Shown here: positions 8,381 through 17,192 of the stretch, one piece after another
How the letters are laid out: each line of letters begins with the position of its first letter
Position numbering within the stretch: the stretch's first letter is position 1
NCBI RefSeq assembly: GCF_001905665.1
Contig: NZ_LIVX01000002.1
Location: 879,420 to 943,419 of the forward strand
Source: Streptomyces sp. CB02261
GTDB lineage: Bacteria > Actinomycetota > Actinomycetes > Streptomycetales > Streptomycetaceae
Length of the DNA: 64,000 nucleotides
Direction: 5' to 3'
Made by a program: the position numbers and the translations under genes
The notes under the pieces: model-generated
The model's database searches: none
What the model was told of the DNA's origin: nothing
The model's input: the letters and a program-made list of their open reading frames with translations, nothing else

Positions 8381-8959
8381 TTACGCCAGCGCCTCGTCCA
8401 GGAGCCGGGCCCACTGGGCCACCACCCGTTCCCGGCGGGGCCGGTCGTCCGAGAGGAGGGTGGCGAGGCCCAGGCCGCGGGCCATGTCCAGGAGGCCCTG
8501 GACGGTCTCGCGGACGCCGGGGCGGGTTTCGTCGGCGCCGAGGACCTCGACCGCGATGCGGTGGGACTCCCGGCCGACGCGGGCCTCCAGGTCGGCGACC
8601 CGGTCGCGGAGCTGGTCCTCGTTGGCGGCGGCCACCCACAGGTGGAGCGCGGCCCGGAAGAGGGGTCCGGTGTACAGGTCGACGAGGGCGGCGACGGCCT
8701 CGTGCCGGTCGCGGGAGGGGAGGGCCCGCAGCGCCTGGGAGCGTTCCTCGGCGACGTACTCGACGGCTGCCGTGAACAGGTCCTCGCGGGTCGGGAAGTG
8801 GTGCTGGGCGGCGCCCCGTGAGACGCCGGCCCGTTCCGCGACGACGGCGACCGTGGAACCCGCCCAGCCGTGCTCGGCCAGGCAGGCCACGGCCGCCTCC
8901 AGGAGCCGCTGCCGGGTGGCGCGGCTCCTGTCCTGCTTGGGTGCGGTCACAGCCGCCAT
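8381..8959 (-). CDS. TetR-family transcriptional regulator of the acyl-CoA operons
   Basis: 192 residues. The helix-turn-helix is at about 10-58 (RQRLLEAAVACLAEHGWAG, then VAERAGVSRGAAQHHFPTRE), followed by an all-helical ligand domain. It is the last gene of an operon with the CoA ligase and enoyl-CoA hydratase and overlaps the hydratase by 13 bp. TetR proteins in such clusters usually sense an acyl-CoA intermediate. The matching palindromes at 11336-11364 and 19854-19883, upstream of both acyl-CoA operons, are the likely targets; that link is inference. Confidence 0.92.
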   Translation of the reverse strand: MAAVTAPKQDRSRATRQRLLEAAVACLAEHGWAGSTVAVVAERAGVSRGAAQHHFPTREDLFTAAVEYVAEERSQALRALPSRDRHEAVAALVDLYTGPLFRAALHLWVAAANEDQLRDRVADLEARVGRESHRIAVEVLGADETRPGVRETVQGLLDMARGLGLATLLSDDRPRRERVVAQWARLLDEALA

Positions 8960-9669
8960 GCGGGGTCCCGTCGTTCGAGGAAGGCCGTCATCCCCTCGCG
9001 CGCCTCGGCGGAGGCGAAGAGCGTGGCCGACCTCTGCACCAGGTCCTCCGCGTCGCGTTCGAAGGTCTCCAGGACTCTAGCGGTGACCAGGCGCTTCGCC
9101 TCTCGCAGGCCCTGCGGGGAGGCGGCGCGCAGGGCGTCGAGGATGCCGTCGAGTTCTCCGTCGGGGGCCGTGACCAGGCCCATGGCGACGGCCTCGGGGA
9201 CGCCGAACCGCTCGCCCGTCAGGTAGTGGCGGGCCGCCGCGCGCGGTTCGAGCTTCGGGAGGAGGGTGAGGGAGATGACGGCGGGGGCGACCCCGATCCG
9301 TACCTCGGTGAGGGCGAAGTCCGCCGCCTCCCCCGCCACCACGATGTCGCAGGCGCCGAGCAGGCCGAGACCGCCGGCCCGTACGTGTCCCGTGACGTGC
9401 CCGACGACGGGTTTCGGCAGCTCGACGACCTGCCGGAGCAGGTCGACGAAGGTGTACGGGCTCGGGGGCGCCTTCAGGTCGGCGCCCGCGCTGAAGGTGC
9501 CGCCGGTGTGGGTGAGGACGACGGCCCGGACCGTCGGGTCCTTGCCGCAGACGGTGAGGGCGTCGGCGAGTTCGGCGACGAGCGGCGCGGAGAGCGCGTT
9601 GCGGGTGGCCGGGGAGTCCAGGGCGAGCGTGGTGACGCCCCGCTCCTCGGTGATGGCGACCAGGGTCAT
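8947..9669 (-). CDS. Enoyl-CoA hydratase/isomerase family protein
   Basis: 240 residues of the crotonase fold. The first oxyanion strand appears as GTFSAGADLKAPPSP at about 57-71 and the second as HVRAGGLGLLGACDIVVAG at about 95-113. The catalytic-Glu region (FALTEVRIGVAPAVIS) follows at about 118. It would hydrate an enoyl-CoA in acid catabolism. It overlaps the CoA ligase stop by 4 bp (ATGA) and the TetR start by 13 bp, so the three genes are probably translationally coupled. Confidence 0.93.
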   Translation of the reverse strand: MTLVAITEERGVTTLALDSPATRNALSAPLVAELADALTVCGKDPTVRAVVLTHTGGTFSAGADLKAPPSPYTFVDLLRQVVELPKPVVGHVTGHVRAGGLGLLGACDIVVAGEAADFALTEVRIGVAPAVISLTLLPKLEPRAAARHYLTGERFGVPEAVAMGLVTAPDGELDGILDALRAASPQGLREAKRLVTARVLETFERDAEDLVQRSATLFASAEAREGMTAFLERRDPAWRL

Positions 9670-11252
9670 GTGCGGTCCCTCAGTTCCCTTCGGAGGATCT
9701 TCCCGGACGCTGCCCGGGGGACGCCGTCGATGAACTCGACGGCGCGGATCTTCTTGTACGGGGCGACCCGGGCGGCGACGTGGGCCATGACGTCCTCGGC
9801 GGTGAGGCCGGGCGCGGCCGGCTGGCGTACGACGAAGGCCTTGGGTATCTCGGTGCCGTCCGCGTCGGTGACGCCGATGACGGCGGCGTCGGCGACGCCC
9901 TCGTGGGTGAGGAGCAGCGCTTCGAGTTCGGCGGGGGCGACCTGGAACCCCTTGTACTTGATGAGTTCCTTGACGCGGTCGACGACGAACAGCCAGCCGT
10001 CGGCGTCGACCCGGCCGATGTCGCCGGTGTGCACCCAGCCGTCGGCGTCGATCATGGCGGCGGTGGCGTCGGGGCGGCCCAGGTACCCCTTCATGACCTG
10101 CGGCCCCCGGATGGCGACCTCGCCCTCCTCGCCGGGGGCGGCGTCCTTCGACGGGTCGTCGAGGGACAGGATGCGCATCTCGGTGGAGGGCAGCAGTTTG
10201 CCGACGGTGCCGGGCGGCGGGTTCTCGGCGTCGAGCGGGACGACGTGGGTGCCCGGGGACAGCTCCGTCATGCCGTACGCCTGGAGGACGGGCGGCAGTC
10301 CGAGCCGCGCCGAACAGGCTTCGGCGAGGGCCGCGTCGAGCGGGGCGGCGGCGCTGACGACGTACCGCAGCGAGGACAGGTCGTACTCGGCGACGGCCGG
10401 GTGCTTGGCGAGGGCGAGCACGATCGGCGGGGCGACGTACAGGCCGTTGATGCGGTGCTTCTGGATGGCGCCGAGGAAGGTGTCGAGCTCGAAGCGGGGC
10501 AGGACGACGACGGTGGCGCCCTGACGGAGGGGCGCGTTCATGAGAGCGGTGAGCCCGTAGATGTGAAAGAAGGGCAGAATCGCAAGAATGCGGTCACCGG
10601 GTCCCATCGGGATGACCGGCTCCAGCTGGGCCAGGTTGGTGGCGATGGAGGTGTGCGTGAGCATCACGCCCTTGGGGACGCCGGTGGTGCCGGAGGAGTA
10701 CGGGAGCGCGGCGACGTCCTCGTCGGGGTCGACGTCGATCTCGGGCACGGGTCCGGTGGAGCCGAGGAAGGCCTGCAGCGAGCGCACGCCCTCCCCGTCG
10801 GGTCCCTCCGGGGCCTGGTCGCAGACGAAGATCTCCTCGATGCCGCCGGCCAGTGCGGCCGCCGCGCGGGCGGCGGCGAGCAGCGGGGACACCGTCACGA
10901 TCCAGCGCGCGGAGGAGTCCCGGAGCTGCTTCGCGAACTCCTCGGGCGTGGCGAGCGGGTGCACGGTCGTGACGGCGGCGCCCGCGCGCGTGGCGGCGTA
11001 GAAGGCGAGGGGGAACAGCACGGTGTTGGGGCTGTGCAGGGCGAGGACGTCCCCCTTCCGCACCCCGGCCTCCGCGAGCCCGGCGGCCACCCGCCGATGG
11101 AGGGCGTCGACCTGCCCGTAGGTGAGGGTGAGGTCCCCGGTGCCGTCGATCAGGGCGGGTGTGTCGCCGCGCTCGGCGGCGCGGCCGAGCACCACGTCGT
11201 GGATGGGGAGGGAGACGGTGGACACGTTCTCGTACTCACTGCGGAACACCAT
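9666..11252 (-). CDS. 4-coumarate/cinnamate:CoA ligase-type acyl-CoA synthetase
   Basis: 528 residues of the ANL (AMP-forming) superfamily. The P-loop is YSSGTTGVPKGVMLTH at about 190, the A5 motif YGMTELSPG is at about 330, the hinge region GWVHTGDIGRVDADGW at about 411, and the C-terminal catalytic Lys lies in PRAASGKILRREL near 515. It closely resembles the S. coelicolor cinnamate/4-coumarate:CoA ligase (SCO4383 in my memory). Start 11252 follows AGGGGG; the longer frame is rejected. First gene of the operon with hydratase and TetR; an operator-like palindrome lies about 85 bp upstream. Confidence 0.93.
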   Translation of the reverse strand: MVFRSEYENVSTVSLPIHDVVLGRAAERGDTPALIDGTGDLTLTYGQVDALHRRVAAGLAEAGVRKGDVLALHSPNTVLFPLAFYAATRAGAAVTTVHPLATPEEFAKQLRDSSARWIVTVSPLLAAARAAAALAGGIEEIFVCDQAPEGPDGEGVRSLQAFLGSTGPVPEIDVDPDEDVAALPYSSGTTGVPKGVMLTHTSIATNLAQLEPVIPMGPGDRILAILPFFHIYGLTALMNAPLRQGATVVVLPRFELDTFLGAIQKHRINGLYVAPPIVLALAKHPAVAEYDLSSLRYVVSAAAPLDAALAEACSARLGLPPVLQAYGMTELSPGTHVVPLDAENPPPGTVGKLLPSTEMRILSLDDPSKDAAPGEEGEVAIRGPQVMKGYLGRPDATAAMIDADGWVHTGDIGRVDADGWLFVVDRVKELIKYKGFQVAPAELEALLLTHEGVADAAVIGVTDADGTEIPKAFVVRQPAAPGLTAEDVMAHVAARVAPYKKIRAVEFIDGVPRAASGKILRRELRDRT

Positions 11253-11335
11253 GCGTTGCCCCCTGAGCGGTGGAAGGTGGTCGCAAGGATCGCGTGTGCC
11301 GGTACGGCTTGGGGAGACCTTGTCAGCACTCCATC

Positions 11336-11364
11336 GAAACAATCAAGCACGCCTGCATGATTTG
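11336..11364 (-). promoter_or_regulatory. TetR-type operator ahead of the CoA ligase operon
   Basis: GAAACAATCAAGC followed by ACGCCTGCATGATTTGTC forms an imperfect palindrome with ACAA and TTGT ends. Its first 13 bases are identical to the site at 19854. On the minus strand it contains TTGATT, a plausible -35 box, so binding would block transcription of the ligase operon. Confidence 0.7.
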
Positions 11365-11452
11365 TCGTTGCCGGGAGGCACCTCGGCGGGCGCCGACCCG
11401 GGGGGCGCGACAGCACCCCCGCCGTCGACGACGAGGACTGACCCCACGACAC

Positions 11453-11487
11453 CGGGCCCCGCTCCCCCGACCGGGGAACGGGGCCCG
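11453..11487 (-). terminator. Terminator of the PASTA/Excalibur gene
   Basis: CGGGCCCCG at 11453-11461 and CGGGGCCCG at 11479-11487 form a perfect 9-bp stem, 18 bp after the stop at 11505 in the direction of transcription. Confidence 0.65.
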
Positions 11488-11504
11488 AAGAGGTCGCCCG
11501 ACCG

Positions 11505-12317
11505 TCAGCCCTCGCAGGCGACGCCGTCGCCGTCCCGGTCGAGCCGGCGGCTGTACCCCGGGTCGCCCGCGTGGATGGGGGCGGCTCCGGCGGCCCGGAC
11601 GGCCGCGCAGTTGGCGTAGGAGACACTGCCGCCGCCGGAGGTGTCGTCCTCGGCCTCCTGGGTGGGCTCCGGCGCCCGGGTGCGCGTCGGCTCGGGGGCC
11701 GGGGTCGGCGTGCGGGTGGTGGGCTCGGGCTTCGGGGTCGGCTTGCGCAGGACCTCGTTCGGCGACTTCGGGCAGGGGACGCCCGGCTCCGTCAGGTACA
11801 CCACCGGCACCGTGGTCGCGATCGGCGCGCCGGCGTCCGGCCGCTGGAAGCAGACCGTCCAGGTCCCGTGGTCGGACGGCAGGTCGACGTCCTTGTAGGC
11901 GCCGTAGGCCCGGCCCAGGTGGGCCGTGAGGAGCGGCTCGGCGTCCGCGTAACTCCCCCCGACGAGCAGAGGCATCGCCGCGACCGTCGCGGACGGCGTC
12001 GGCGTGGGCGTCGGCGTCGGGGTGGGCGTGGGCGTCCGCGTCGCGGCGGCCGTCACCGCCGGCTTCGGGGCGGGCTTCGCGTCGTCCTTCGTCTCCTCCG
12101 AGGAGGGGACGAGGAACGACAGCAGGAACCAGAGCCCGGACAGGACGGTCGCCACGATCTTCTGCGGCTGCTTCCAGAGGCTCGTCCAGACGAGGGCTAT
12201 GCCTGCCGGAGGGAAGAGCACCAGCAGGACGATGATCAGGGCGGGGTGCTGCCACCAGCGCCGGACGGGCGCGGGGGCGTACGGGTACGGGGGCGGTGGC
12301 GGCGGCAGCGGATGCAC
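11505..12317 (-). CDS. Membrane-anchored PASTA-like/Excalibur calcium-binding protein
   Basis: 270 residues from GTG 12317, preceded by AGGAG. A cytoplasmic Pro-rich N terminus is followed by two hydrophobic segments at about 25-75 (HPALIIVLLVLFPPAGIALV and IVATVLSGLWFLLSFLV). A Thr-Pro repeat linker follows, then a PASTA-like domain at about 112-180 (MPLLVGGSYADAEPLL), a second Pro/Thr linker, and a C-terminal Excalibur domain (YANCAAVRAAGAAPI, ending LDRDGDGVACEG). Excalibur domains are thought to bind Ca2+ outside the cell. The gene stands alone; role in wall sensing is only inferred. Confidence 0.85.
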   Translation of the reverse strand: MHPLPPPPPPYPYAPAPVRRWWQHPALIIVLLVLFPPAGIALVWTSLWKQPQKIVATVLSGLWFLLSFLVPSSEETKDDAKPAPKPAVTAAATRTPTPTPTPTPTPTPSATVAAMPLLVGGSYADAEPLLTAHLGRAYGAYKDVDLPSDHGTWTVCFQRPDAGAPIATTVPVVYLTEPGVPCPKSPNEVLRKPTPKPEPTTRTPTPAPEPTRTRAPEPTQEAEDDTSGGGSVSYANCAAVRAAGAAPIHAGDPGYSRRLDRDGDGVACEG

Positions 12318-12438
12318 GGGCGTCTCTCCTGGGGAGCGTGAACTGCGCGTGTGCGAAGTGACGAGATCGTACACACGATGTTCACAACTGAAGCCCGACT
12401 TCGCGGATATCGAGACGCGACCGGTGAGCGGCTGGGCC

Positions 12439-12519
12439 AGTACGACTGCGGGGGTCGGTACGACTGCGGGACCGTACGACCGCCGGATCAGTACGACTGC
12501 GGGGTCAGTACGACTTGGG
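12439..12519. repeat. Short direct repeats of GTACGACTGCGGG
   Basis: AGTACGACTGCGGGG (12439-12453), GGTACGACTGCGGGA (12457-12471), AGTACGACTGCGGGG (12490-12504) and a partial AGTACGACTTGGG (12507-12519) are spaced 17-33 bp apart. The last copy holds the final codons and stop of the acyl-CoA dehydrogenase gene, so the array seems to have grown from that 3' end. Confidence 0.7.
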
Positions 12520-13638
12520 CAGCCCCAGGGTGTGCGTCGACACGTAGTTGAGGATCATCTCCCGGCTGACCGGGGCGATCCTCGCCACCCGGGACGCCGT
12601 GATCAGGCGGGCCAGGCCGAACTCGCGGGTCAGGCCGTTGCCGCCGAGGGTGTGGACGGCCTGGTCGACGGCCTTCACGCAGGCCTCACCCGCCGCGTAC
12701 TTCGCCATGTTCGCCGCCTCGCCCGCCCCGACGTCGTCGCCCGCGTCGTACAGCCGCGCCGCCTTCGCCATCATCAGGCGCGCCAGTTCCAGCTCGATGT
12801 GCGCCTGGGCCAGCGGGTGCGCGATGGCCTGGTGGGTGCCGATCGGGGCCTTCCAGACCTGGCGTTCCTTCGCGTACGTCACGGCCCGCGCGAGCGCGTA
12901 CCGGCCCATGCCGATGGCGAACGCCGCCGTCATGATCCGCTCCGGGTTGAGCCCCGCGAAGAGCTGGAGCAGGCCCGCGTCCTCGTCGCCGACGAGCGCG
13001 TCGGCCGGCAGGTGCACGTCGTCGATGGTCAGCTCGAACTGCTTCTCGTGCGCGTCGAGTTCCATCTCGATGTGCCGCCGCCGGAAGCCGGGCGCGTCGC
13101 GCGGCACGATGAACAGGCACGGCTTGAGCGTGCCCGTGCGGGCGTCCGACGTCCGGCCCACGATCAGCGTCGCGTCGGCGATGTCCACGCCCGACACGAA
13201 CACCTTCCGGCCGTTGAGGACCCAGCCCTCCTCGGTGCGGGTCGCCGTGGTCGTGATGCGGTGCGAGTTGGAGCCCGCGTCCGGCTCGGTGATGCCGAAC
13301 GCCATGGTCCGCGTCCCGTCCGCGAGGCCCGGCAGCCAGGCCCGCTTCTGCTCCTCCGTCCCGAAGCGGGCGATGACGGTGCCGCAGATCGCGGGCGACA
13401 CCACCATCATGAGCAGCGGCGCCCCGGCGGCCCCCGCCTCCTCCAGGACGACCGACAGCTCGGCCATGCCGCCGCCCCCGCCGCCGTACTCCTCGGGCAG
13501 GTTCACGCCCAGGTAGCCGAGCTTGCCCGCCTCCGCCCACAGGGCCGCCCGGTCGAAGCCGGGACCGTGGCGGCGGCCGAGCGCGGAGACCGCGGCGCGG
13601 AGCGCGGTGAGTTCTTCGCTTTCGATCATGGAGCTCAT
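12505..13638 (-). CDS. Acyl-CoA dehydrogenase
   Basis: 377 residues, normal for the family. It oxidises an acyl-CoA to the enoyl-CoA with FAD. Signature regions are visible: MAFGITEPDAGSNSHRITTT at about 117 (FAD/substrate contact), a GRKVFVSGVDIADAT segment at about 150, and the C-terminal HTLGGNGLTREFGLARLITA at about 333. ATG 13638 overlaps the biotin carboxylase stop by 4 bp (ATGA), showing translational coupling; it is the last gene of the five-gene operon. A branched substrate such as isovaleryl-CoA or citronellyl-CoA is plausible from context but not shown. Confidence 0.93.
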   Translation of the reverse strand: MSSMIESEELTALRAAVSALGRRHGPGFDRAALWAEAGKLGYLGVNLPEEYGGGGGGMAELSVVLEEAGAAGAPLLMMVVSPAICGTVIARFGTEEQKRAWLPGLADGTRTMAFGITEPDAGSNSHRITTTATRTEEGWVLNGRKVFVSGVDIADATLIVGRTSDARTGTLKPCLFIVPRDAPGFRRRHIEMELDAHEKQFELTIDDVHLPADALVGDEDAGLLQLFAGLNPERIMTAAFAIGMGRYALARAVTYAKERQVWKAPIGTHQAIAHPLAQAHIELELARLMMAKAARLYDAGDDVGAGEAANMAKYAAGEACVKAVDQAVHTLGGNGLTREFGLARLITASRVARIAPVSREMILNYVSTHTLGLPKSY

Positions 13639-15548
13639 ACGGTCTGGTCCTCCTGTGCTTCGGTCGGGACGTCGGTCCGTACGGATGACTGGACGACGGC
13701 GAGCAGCGCACCGACCTCGACCTGGCGGCCGGGGACGGCGTGGAGCGCGGTGAGCGTGCCGGAGGCGGGAGCGGTGACGCGGTGCTCCATCTTCATCGCC
13801 TCCAGCCAGAGCAGCGGCTGCCCCGCGGCGACCTGGTCGCCGACGGCGAGCCCGTCCGCGACCCGGACGACGGTGCCGGGCATGGGGGCCAGCAGCGAGC
13901 CTGGTTCCTGGGGGACGGTGGGGTCGGGGAAGCGGGGGCGGACGGTGAGGCGGTGGGCGCCCGCGTGGACGGTGTCGCCGTACCGGGCGACCTCGACGTC
14001 CCGGACGACTCCGCCGACGTCGAGGCGTACGCGGTCGGGCGCGGCGCTCACCACCCGTACCCCCGCCGGCGCCGTGACCTCGAAGCCGCCGCCCCGCGTC
14101 GGCCGGTAGCGGACCTCGTGCTCCCCGTACGTCCTGACCTGGTCCTGCGAGCGGAGGTTGCGCCAGCCGCCGCCGAACCTGCCGGTGTTCCCGGCGGCGT
14201 CCGCGAGCGCGGCGGCGACGGCGGCGTGCGCCTCGCCGTCCGCGGGGCCCGTCAGGGCGTCCAGGTTCCGCCCGTAGAAACCGGTGTCGAGCCGGTCCGC
14301 GTCCAGGAACTCGGGGTGCCGCAGCGAGGCGACCAGCAGGTCCCGGTTGGTGACCGGCCCGTGGACGACCGTCCGTTCGAGGACGCGGGCGAGCTTGCGG
14401 GCCGCTTCGGCGCGGGTCGGGGCGTGGACGACGACCTTGGCGAGCATCGGGTCGTAGTGGACACCGATCGTGTCCCCGGAGGCGTACCCGGTGTCGACCC
14501 GTGTCCGTCCCTCGCGGGGGACGTCGAAGCGGTGCAGGTCGCCCGTCTGCGGGGCCCAGTCCCGCGCCGGGTCCTCCGCGTAGAGCCGGGCCTCGATCGC
14601 GTGGCCGCGCGGGGCCGGCGGTCCGGGGGGCAGTGCACGGCCCTCGGCGACGGCGATCTGGAGGGCGACGAGGTCGACCCCGTACACCTCCTCGGTCACC
14701 GGGTGCTCGACCTGGAGGCGGGTGTTCATCTCCAGGAAGTGCGCCCGGCCGTCCGCGACGAGGAACTCGACGGTGCCCGCGCCGACGTAGCCGACGGCCT
14801 TCGCCGCCCTGACGGCCGCGTCCAGGACGGAGGCTTCGAGCGCGGCGGGCAGGCCGGGCGCCGGGCACTCCTCGATCACCTTCTGGTGGCGGCGCTGGAG
14901 GGAGCAGTCGCGGGTGCCGAGCGCCCAGACGCCGCCGTGCGTGTCCGCGAGGACCTGCACCTCGACGTGCCGGCCGTTCTCCACGTACGGCTCGACGAAC
15001 ACCTCGCCGTCCCCGAACGCGCTCTCCGCCTCGGCCGAAGCCGCCTTCAACGCGCCGTCCAGGTCGCCGAGTTCGCGGACCACCCGCATGCCCCGGCCGC
15101 CGCCGCCCGCCGCCGCCTTCACCAGGACGGGCAGGTCCGCCTCGGTGACGTCGGCGAGCGGGGCGATCCCCAGGAGTTCCTTCGCCCGGGTCTTCGAGGC
15201 CATCGCCTCGATCGCCTCCGGCGGCGGGCCGATCCACACCAGGCCCGCGTCGATCACGGCCCGCGCGAAGCCGGCGTTCTCGGAGAGGAAGCCGTAGCCG
15301 GGATGGACGGCGTCCGCGCCCGCCGCGAGCGCCGCCCGCACCACCAGGTCCACCCGGAGGTACGTCTCCGAGGGCGCCGCCCCCGGCAGCCGCACCGCCG
15401 CGTCGGCCTCCCGGACGTGCAGGGCGTCGGCGTCCGCGTCCGAATACACGGCGACGGTGGAGATGCCGAGGTCACGGCAGGTGCGGAAGACCCGGCAGGC
15501 GATCTCGCCCCGGTTGGCGACTAGGACGGTGGACATCACCGAGGTCAT
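13635..15548 (-). CDS. Acyl-CoA carboxylase alpha chain (biotin carboxylase + biotin carrier)
   Basis: 637 residues. It carboxylates its own biotin with ATP and bicarbonate. Domains in order: biotin carboxylase N-domain (VLVANRGEIACRVFR at about 8), ATP-grasp with the Gly-rich loop KAAAGGGGRGMRVV at about 139, the catalytic FLEMNTRLQVEHPVTE at about 262, a middle linker, and the C-terminal biotinyl domain with LLWLEAMKMEHR at about 590 (biotin on the Lys). The segment before the Gly-rich loop is about 18 residues shorter than in common BC enzymes. Start 15548 follows GAGG, 8 bp after the beta-subunit stop. Confidence 0.94.
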   Translation of the reverse strand: MTSVMSTVLVANRGEIACRVFRTCRDLGISTVAVYSDADADALHVREADAAVRLPGAAPSETYLRVDLVVRAALAAGADAVHPGYGFLSENAGFARAVIDAGLVWIGPPPEAIEAMASKTRAKELLGIAPLADVTEADLPVLVKAAAGGGGRGMRVVRELGDLDGALKAASAEAESAFGDGEVFVEPYVENGRHVEVQVLADTHGGVWALGTRDCSLQRRHQKVIEECPAPGLPAALEASVLDAAVRAAKAVGYVGAGTVEFLVADGRAHFLEMNTRLQVEHPVTEEVYGVDLVALQIAVAEGRALPPGPPAPRGHAIEARLYAEDPARDWAPQTGDLHRFDVPREGRTRVDTGYASGDTIGVHYDPMLAKVVVHAPTRAEAARKLARVLERTVVHGPVTNRDLLVASLRHPEFLDADRLDTGFYGRNLDALTGPADGEAHAAVAAALADAAGNTGRFGGGWRNLRSQDQVRTYGEHEVRYRPTRGGGFEVTAPAGVRVVSAAPDRVRLDVGGVVRDVEVARYGDTVHAGAHRLTVRPRFPDPTVPQEPGSLLAPMPGTVVRVADGLAVGDQVAAGQPLLWLEAMKMEHRVTAPASGTLTALHAVPGRQVEVGALLAVVQSSVRTDVPTEAQEDQTV

Positions 15549-15556
15549 CTGGGGCC

Positions 15557-17158
15557 TCACATTCGGAAGACGCCGAAGCCGCCGCGCGCGCCCTCGACCG
15601 GTGCCGTGTGGATCGCGGAAAGGCACAGCCCGAGAACCGTGCGGGTGTCGCGGGGGTCGATGACCCCGTCGTCGTAGAGCCGTCCGGAGAGGAACATCGG
15701 CAGGGACTCCGACTCGATCTGCGCCTCGACGAGGGCCCGCAGCCCGGCGTCGGCCTCGTCGTCGTACGGCTGCCCCTTGGCGGCGGCGCTCGCCCTCGCC
15801 ACGATCGACAGGACCCCGGCGAGCTGCTGCGGGCCCATGACGGCGGACTTGGCGCTCGGCCAGGCGAACAGGAAACGCGGGTCGTAGGCCCGGCCGCACA
15901 TGCCGTAGTGCCCGGCGCCGTAGCTCGCGCCCATGAGGACGGACAGGTGGGGGACGCGCGAGTTCGACACCGCGTTGATCATCATGGCGCCGTGCTTGAT
16001 GATGCCGCCCTGCTCGTACTCCCTGCCCACCATGTAGCCGGTGGTGTTGTGCAGGAAGACCAGCGGGACGTCCCGCTGGTTGGCCAGCTGGATGAACTGC
16101 GCCGCCTTCTGCGACTCGGGCCCGAAGAGGACGCCCTGCGCGTTGGCGAGGACGCCGACGGGATAGCCGTGCAGGCTCGCCCATCCCGTCACCAGACTCG
16201 GCCCGTACAGCGGCTTGAACTCGTCGAAGTCGGAGCCGTCGACGATCCGGGCGATCACCTCGCGCGGGTCGAACGGCGTCCTGAGGTCGCCCGGGACGAT
16301 CCCGAGGAGTTCGTCCTCGTCGTACGCCGGGGGCGGGGCGAGGTCCGTCGGATCGGGTTGCGCCTTGCGGTGGTTGAGGCGGGCGACGATCCGGCGGGCC
16401 TGCCGGATCGCGTCGGTCTCGTCGACGGCGTAGTGGTCGGCCAGCCCCGACGTCCGGGCGTGCATCTCGGCACCCCCGAGGGACTCGTCGTCGCTCTCCT
16501 CCCCCGTCGCCATCTTCACCAGCGGCGGACCGCCCAGGAACACCTTCGAGCGCTCCTTGATCATCACGGCGTGGTCGGACATGCCGGGGACGTACGCGCC
16601 TCCGGCCGTGGAGTTCCCGAAGACGACCGCGACCGTGGGGATACCGGCGGCGGAGAGACGCGTGAGGTCGCGGAAGAGCGCCCCGCCGGGGATGAAGATC
16701 TCCTTCTGCGAGGGGAGGTCGGCCCCGCCGGACTCCACCAGCGAGATGACCGGCAGCCGGTTCGCGAACGCGATCTCGTTGGCCCGCAGGGCCTTCTTCA
16801 GCGTCCACGGGTTCGACGCCCCGCCGCGCACGGTCGGGTCGTTGGCCGTGATCAGGCACTCGACGCCCTCGACGACCCCGATCCCCGTCACCAGGGAGGC
16901 GCCCACCGTGTAGTCGCTGCCCCAGGCGGCGAGCGGCGACAGCTCCAGGAACGGGCTGTCGGGGTCGAGGAGCAGCTCGATCCGCTCCCGGGCGAGCAGC
17001 TTGCCGCGCGCCCGGTGCCGCTCCGTGTACTTCTCGCCGCCGCCCGCGAGGGCCTTGGCGTGCTCGGCGTCGAGCGCGGCCAGCTTGTCGAGCATGGCCT
17101 CGCGGTTGCTCCGGTACGCGGTTCCGCCGGTGTCGAGGGCGGAGGCGAGGACGGTCAC
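15557..17158 (-). CDS. Acyl-CoA carboxylase beta chain (methylcrotonyl/geranyl-CoA type carboxyltransferase)
   Basis: 533 residues, the length of MCC/GCC beta subunits. It transfers the carboxyl group from biotin to an enoyl-type CoA. Visible motifs include the SxLVTGIGVVEG strand, ESGGADLPSQKEIFIPGGA at about 140 and GNSTAGGAYVPGMSDH at about 177 (N-half oxyanion), then HNTTGYMVGREYEQGG at about 375 and GASYGAGHYGMCGRAYDPRF at about 412 in the C half. GTG 17158 follows GGGAGG. Presence of AtuA in the same operon favours a terpenoid or leucine-type 3-methyl-enoyl-CoA; the exact substrate is open. Confidence 0.93.
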   Translation of the reverse strand: MTVLASALDTGGTAYRSNREAMLDKLAALDAEHAKALAGGGEKYTERHRARGKLLARERIELLLDPDSPFLELSPLAAWGSDYTVGASLVTGIGVVEGVECLITANDPTVRGGASNPWTLKKALRANEIAFANRLPVISLVESGGADLPSQKEIFIPGGALFRDLTRLSAAGIPTVAVVFGNSTAGGAYVPGMSDHAVMIKERSKVFLGGPPLVKMATGEESDDESLGGAEMHARTSGLADHYAVDETDAIRQARRIVARLNHRKAQPDPTDLAPPPAYDEDELLGIVPGDLRTPFDPREVIARIVDGSDFDEFKPLYGPSLVTGWASLHGYPVGVLANAQGVLFGPESQKAAQFIQLANQRDVPLVFLHNTTGYMVGREYEQGGIIKHGAMMINAVSNSRVPHLSVLMGASYGAGHYGMCGRAYDPRFLFAWPSAKSAVMGPQQLAGVLSIVARASAAAKGQPYDDEADAGLRALVEAQIESESLPMFLSGRLYDDGVIDPRDTRTVLGLCLSAIHTAPVEGARGGFGVFRM

Positions 17159-17192
17159 GGGAGTTCCTCCCGGGCGGCTTTCGGGGCGACGG

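Noticed and set aside
13635..16859. 1074-residue frame extending the biotin carboxylase upstream
   Set aside because: The extension is a shadow of the beta-subunit gene; the true start is at 15548 with a ribosome site.
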